Below, in pieces: positions 13,902 through 15,335 of a stretch of DNA of 15,335 nucleotides; within the stretch, counting starts at the first letter, position 1, and each line of letters starts with the position of its first letter. The notes under the pieces are model-generated. The model ran no database searches, was not told where the DNA came from, and saw nothing but the letters and a program-made list of their open reading frames with translations. A program made the translations under genes and the position numbers. Source of the DNA: CAZUZD01 sp964624465 (GTDB lineage Bacteria > Planctomycetota > Planctomycetia > Isosphaerales > Isosphaeraceae); assembly GCA_964624465.1 (NCBI GenBank), contig CAZUZD010000134.1, forward strand, positions 1 to 15,335, read 5' to 3'.

Positions 13902-14753
13902 TCACGAGGTGCCGATCCGCTCGATCCGTTCGACCTCCTCGCGATCCAGGCGGAAATCAAAGGACTCAAGGTCTTCCCGCATGTGGCCGGGGTCGGTCGT
14001 GCCGGTCAGGGGCACCATGCCGACTTCCATCGCGAACCGGAACACGACCTGGGGGACCGTCCGGCCGTGGCGTGCGGCGATCCGGCGCACGTCGGGGCTC
14101 GCCAGCGCCTCCCGGTTCGCCGTCAGCAGCGAGAAGCCCTGGTAGACGAGCCCGTGCGTGGTGCAGTAGGCCCGGACATCGCGGTCCCAGCCCCGGGCGG
14201 CGTAGCACCGGTTCTGCACGAAAGCGGGCCGGACCCGCGCCTCCTGGCACAGGGCATCGAGCTGCTCGACGGTGACGTTGCTGATGCCGAGCAGGCGGGC
14301 CCGGCCGCCGGCCCGGATCGTCTCCATCGCCCGCCACGCCTCCCGGTCGGCCGGTCCGAGGCCGGTGCGCCGGCTCGGGCCGTGGAGCAGGTAGGAGTCG
14401 ATGACCTCGACCCCCAGGTGCTCCAGCGAGCAGGCGAACGACTGCTCCACCTGGATCGCGATCGTAGCATCGGGGTCGTAGGGCAGACGGTGATCCTGCC
14501 CCTCCCGGAAGGTGAACTTGGTCTGCAGGAACAGGTCGTCGCGCGTCACCGTGCCGCCCGCGATTGCGGCCGCGACGGCCTGGCCGACGGCGGCCTCGTC
14601 GTAGTGGCGGCGCTGGTTGGCCGTGTCAATGCCCCGGAAGCCCCGGCGGAGGGCCAGCTCCGTCAGACGCCCCGTCTCCCCCTCCTTCCAGGCGGTCCCG
14701 TAGAGGAAGCGGGGGACGGTGACGCCCTCGATCGTGATGGTCCGGCCGGGCAT
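13902..14753 (-). CDS. Aldo/keto reductase
   Basis: With the start at 14753 the protein has 283 residues and a complete (alpha/beta)8 barrel. The catalytic tetrad is Asp43 (GIDTAN), Tyr51 (RRHYDE), Lys79 (FLQTKF) and His124 (SYLLHGP). The NADPH-binding parts are GISNVTVEQLDAL (156-168), FVQNRCYAARGWD (178-190) and VPLTGTTDPGHMREDL (247-262). The longer GIDTANQRRHYDE loop, with Tyr eight and not five residues after Asp, is usual in one AKR branch and not a defect. I chose ATG 14753 because GGAGGAG precedes it; an in-frame ATG at 14804 would add MSQVISPAAADHEAEEP and has no clear ribosome binding site. It would reduce aldehydes or ketones in the cytoplasm. The esterase-like gene follows 29 bases after the stop. 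Confidence 0.93.
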   Translation of the reverse strand: MPGRTITIEGVTVPRFLYGTAWKEGETGRLTELALRRGFRGIDTANQRRHYDEAAVGQAVAAAIAGGTVTRDDLFLQTKFTFREGQDHRLPYDPDATIAIQVEQSFACSLEHLGVEVIDSYLLHGPSRRTGLGPADREAWRAMETIRAGGRARLLGISNVTVEQLDALCQEARVRPAFVQNRCYAARGWDRDVRAYCTTHGLVYQGFSLLTANREALASPDVRRIAARHGRTVPQVVFRFAMEVGMVPLTGTTDPGHMREDLESFDFRLDREEVERIERIGTS

Positions 14754-14804
14754 GGGCTCCTCCGCCTCGTGGTCCGCCGCGGCCGGGCTGATCACCTGAC
14801 TCAT

Positions 14805-15118
14805 GATGGTAGTCCCAGAGCCACGCGGGCGGAACCGGGAACTCAGCAGGTCCCTTGCTACCGGGTCGGCCGATCCTCACGGGTCGGCCTTTGCGGGCCA
14901 GGTCAACCAGCAGCGATGGCCGGTCCAGCTCATGACCGCCCGATCGAGGAATTGCTACCGGATCGCTGAACGCCGGTGGAATCGGAGGAGTCGTCGGCCG
15001 CGCCCGGCCGAATGGGATCGATACCGGCCACCCCCGCGTGGGGCCTCGCGGACACGGTGAAACCAGGGGTCTGGTCGGCGCGATCCGGCGGGGGTTTTTG
15101 GCCAGGGAGGGCCGGCCC
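14805..15118. other. Intergenic region between aldo/keto reductase and recombinase
   Basis: I see no convincing gene in this divergent gap of about 310 bases. It holds a 10-base direct repeat CGGGTCGGCC at 14862-14871 and 14880-14889 (18-base period), whose inner parts GGCCGA and TCGGCC can also pair as a short hairpin. Promoters for the two divergent genes should lie here, but I could not identify them with confidence. A recombinase attachment or res site next to the recombinase start is possible but not shown. Confidence 0.4.
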
Positions 15119-15335
15119 ATGCGCGCCGCACTCTACGCGCGGGTCTCGACGCACGACCAGCAGACGCTCGGCCTGCAGGTCCAGGCGATGACGGCCTATC
15201 TCAAGGGCCGCGGCTGAGAGGCGGTGCGGCAGGTCAAGGACGTCGGCTCGGGCTCGAAAGAGCGGCCGGCCCGGCAAGGACTGCTGAAGGCCGCGCGTCG
15301 CCGCGAGGTCGACGTCATCGTGGTCTGGCGGCTCG
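15119..15335 (+). pseudogene. Serine recombinase (resolvase/invertase) N-terminus with in-frame stop, partial
   Basis: The ATG at 15119 follows GGGAGG by nine bases and opens the resolvase N-terminal domain: MRAALYARVSTHDQQTLGLQVQAMTAYLKGRG, with catalytic Ser10 in the YARVST motif and Arg8. A TGA follows at 15215-15217, where relatives have Trp (RGWE), and the same frame then continues EAVRQVKDVGSGSKERPARQGLLKAARRREVDVIVVWRL to the window edge with all usual motifs (D-x-G-S-G, RP, VDVIVVW). A single TGG-to-TGA change thus interrupts an otherwise intact gene. It could be a true pseudogene, a sequencing error or, less likely, a read-through stop. Such enzymes cut and exchange DNA at res or att sites in mobile elements. 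The C-terminal part lies outside the window. Confidence 0.8.

Noticed and set aside
12793..14145. A 450-residue plus-strand frame
   Set aside because: Composition is that of antisense to the esterase-like and aldo/keto reductase genes, and its start falls in the IS256 remnant in the wrong frame for most of it.

Overview
The window looks like chromosome or large-plasmid DNA from a GC-rich planctomycete, probably of the Isosphaeraceae type. The grounds are a DUF1580-type gene (a family I know mainly from planctomycetes), very high GC with G/C-ending codons, IS630 and IS256 transposase material, and an accessory cargo of small redox and hydrolase genes. The genus is an inference; no rRNA or tRNA gene was seen.

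Layout. (1) 1-1885, minus strand: a mobile-element-like operon. It reads from a DUF1580 protein through a basic unknown protein to a primase-polymerase-like protein that runs off the left edge. Long perfect GC-rich hairpins sit at the gene junctions, and 12-bp tandem GTGCAC repeats lie upstream of the first gene. (2) About 1990-3472: a GC-rich stretch without a convincing gene. (3) 3473-4765: a DJ-1/PfpI (Hsp31-like) protein divergent from a DUF4385 protein. (4) 5012-7608, plus strand: a run of short-chain dehydrogenase, cupin, membrane DUF3267 zincin-like protein and GNAT acetyltransferase. (5) 7728-11296, minus strand, convergent with block 4: a TetR regulator, then carboxymuconolactone decarboxylase/AhpD-like protein, secreted alpha/beta hydrolase, SnoaL/NTF2-like (DUF1348) protein and a PNPOx-like flavoprotein. 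Nearly identical palindromic boxes lie at the tetR promoter and upstream of the AhpD-like gene. (6) 11492-12963: an IS630 element whose transposase probably needs a -1 frameshift, next to a decayed IS256-family fragment. (7) 12964-14753, minus strand: an aldo/keto reductase followed by an exported esterase-like hydrolase, translationally close-coupled. (8) 15119-15335: the start of a serine recombinase with an in-frame stop codon, cut by the window edge.

How it fits together. Mobile-element genes at both ends and in the middle enclose cargo that reads as a detoxification or electrophile/oxidative-stress set. The clearest regulatory circuit is TetR autorepression combined with control of the AhpD-like/hydrolase operon through a shared 20-bp box. 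I found no clearly new defence system. The most unusual structures are the hairpin-punctuated left operon with its tandem repeats and the two-box TetR circuit.
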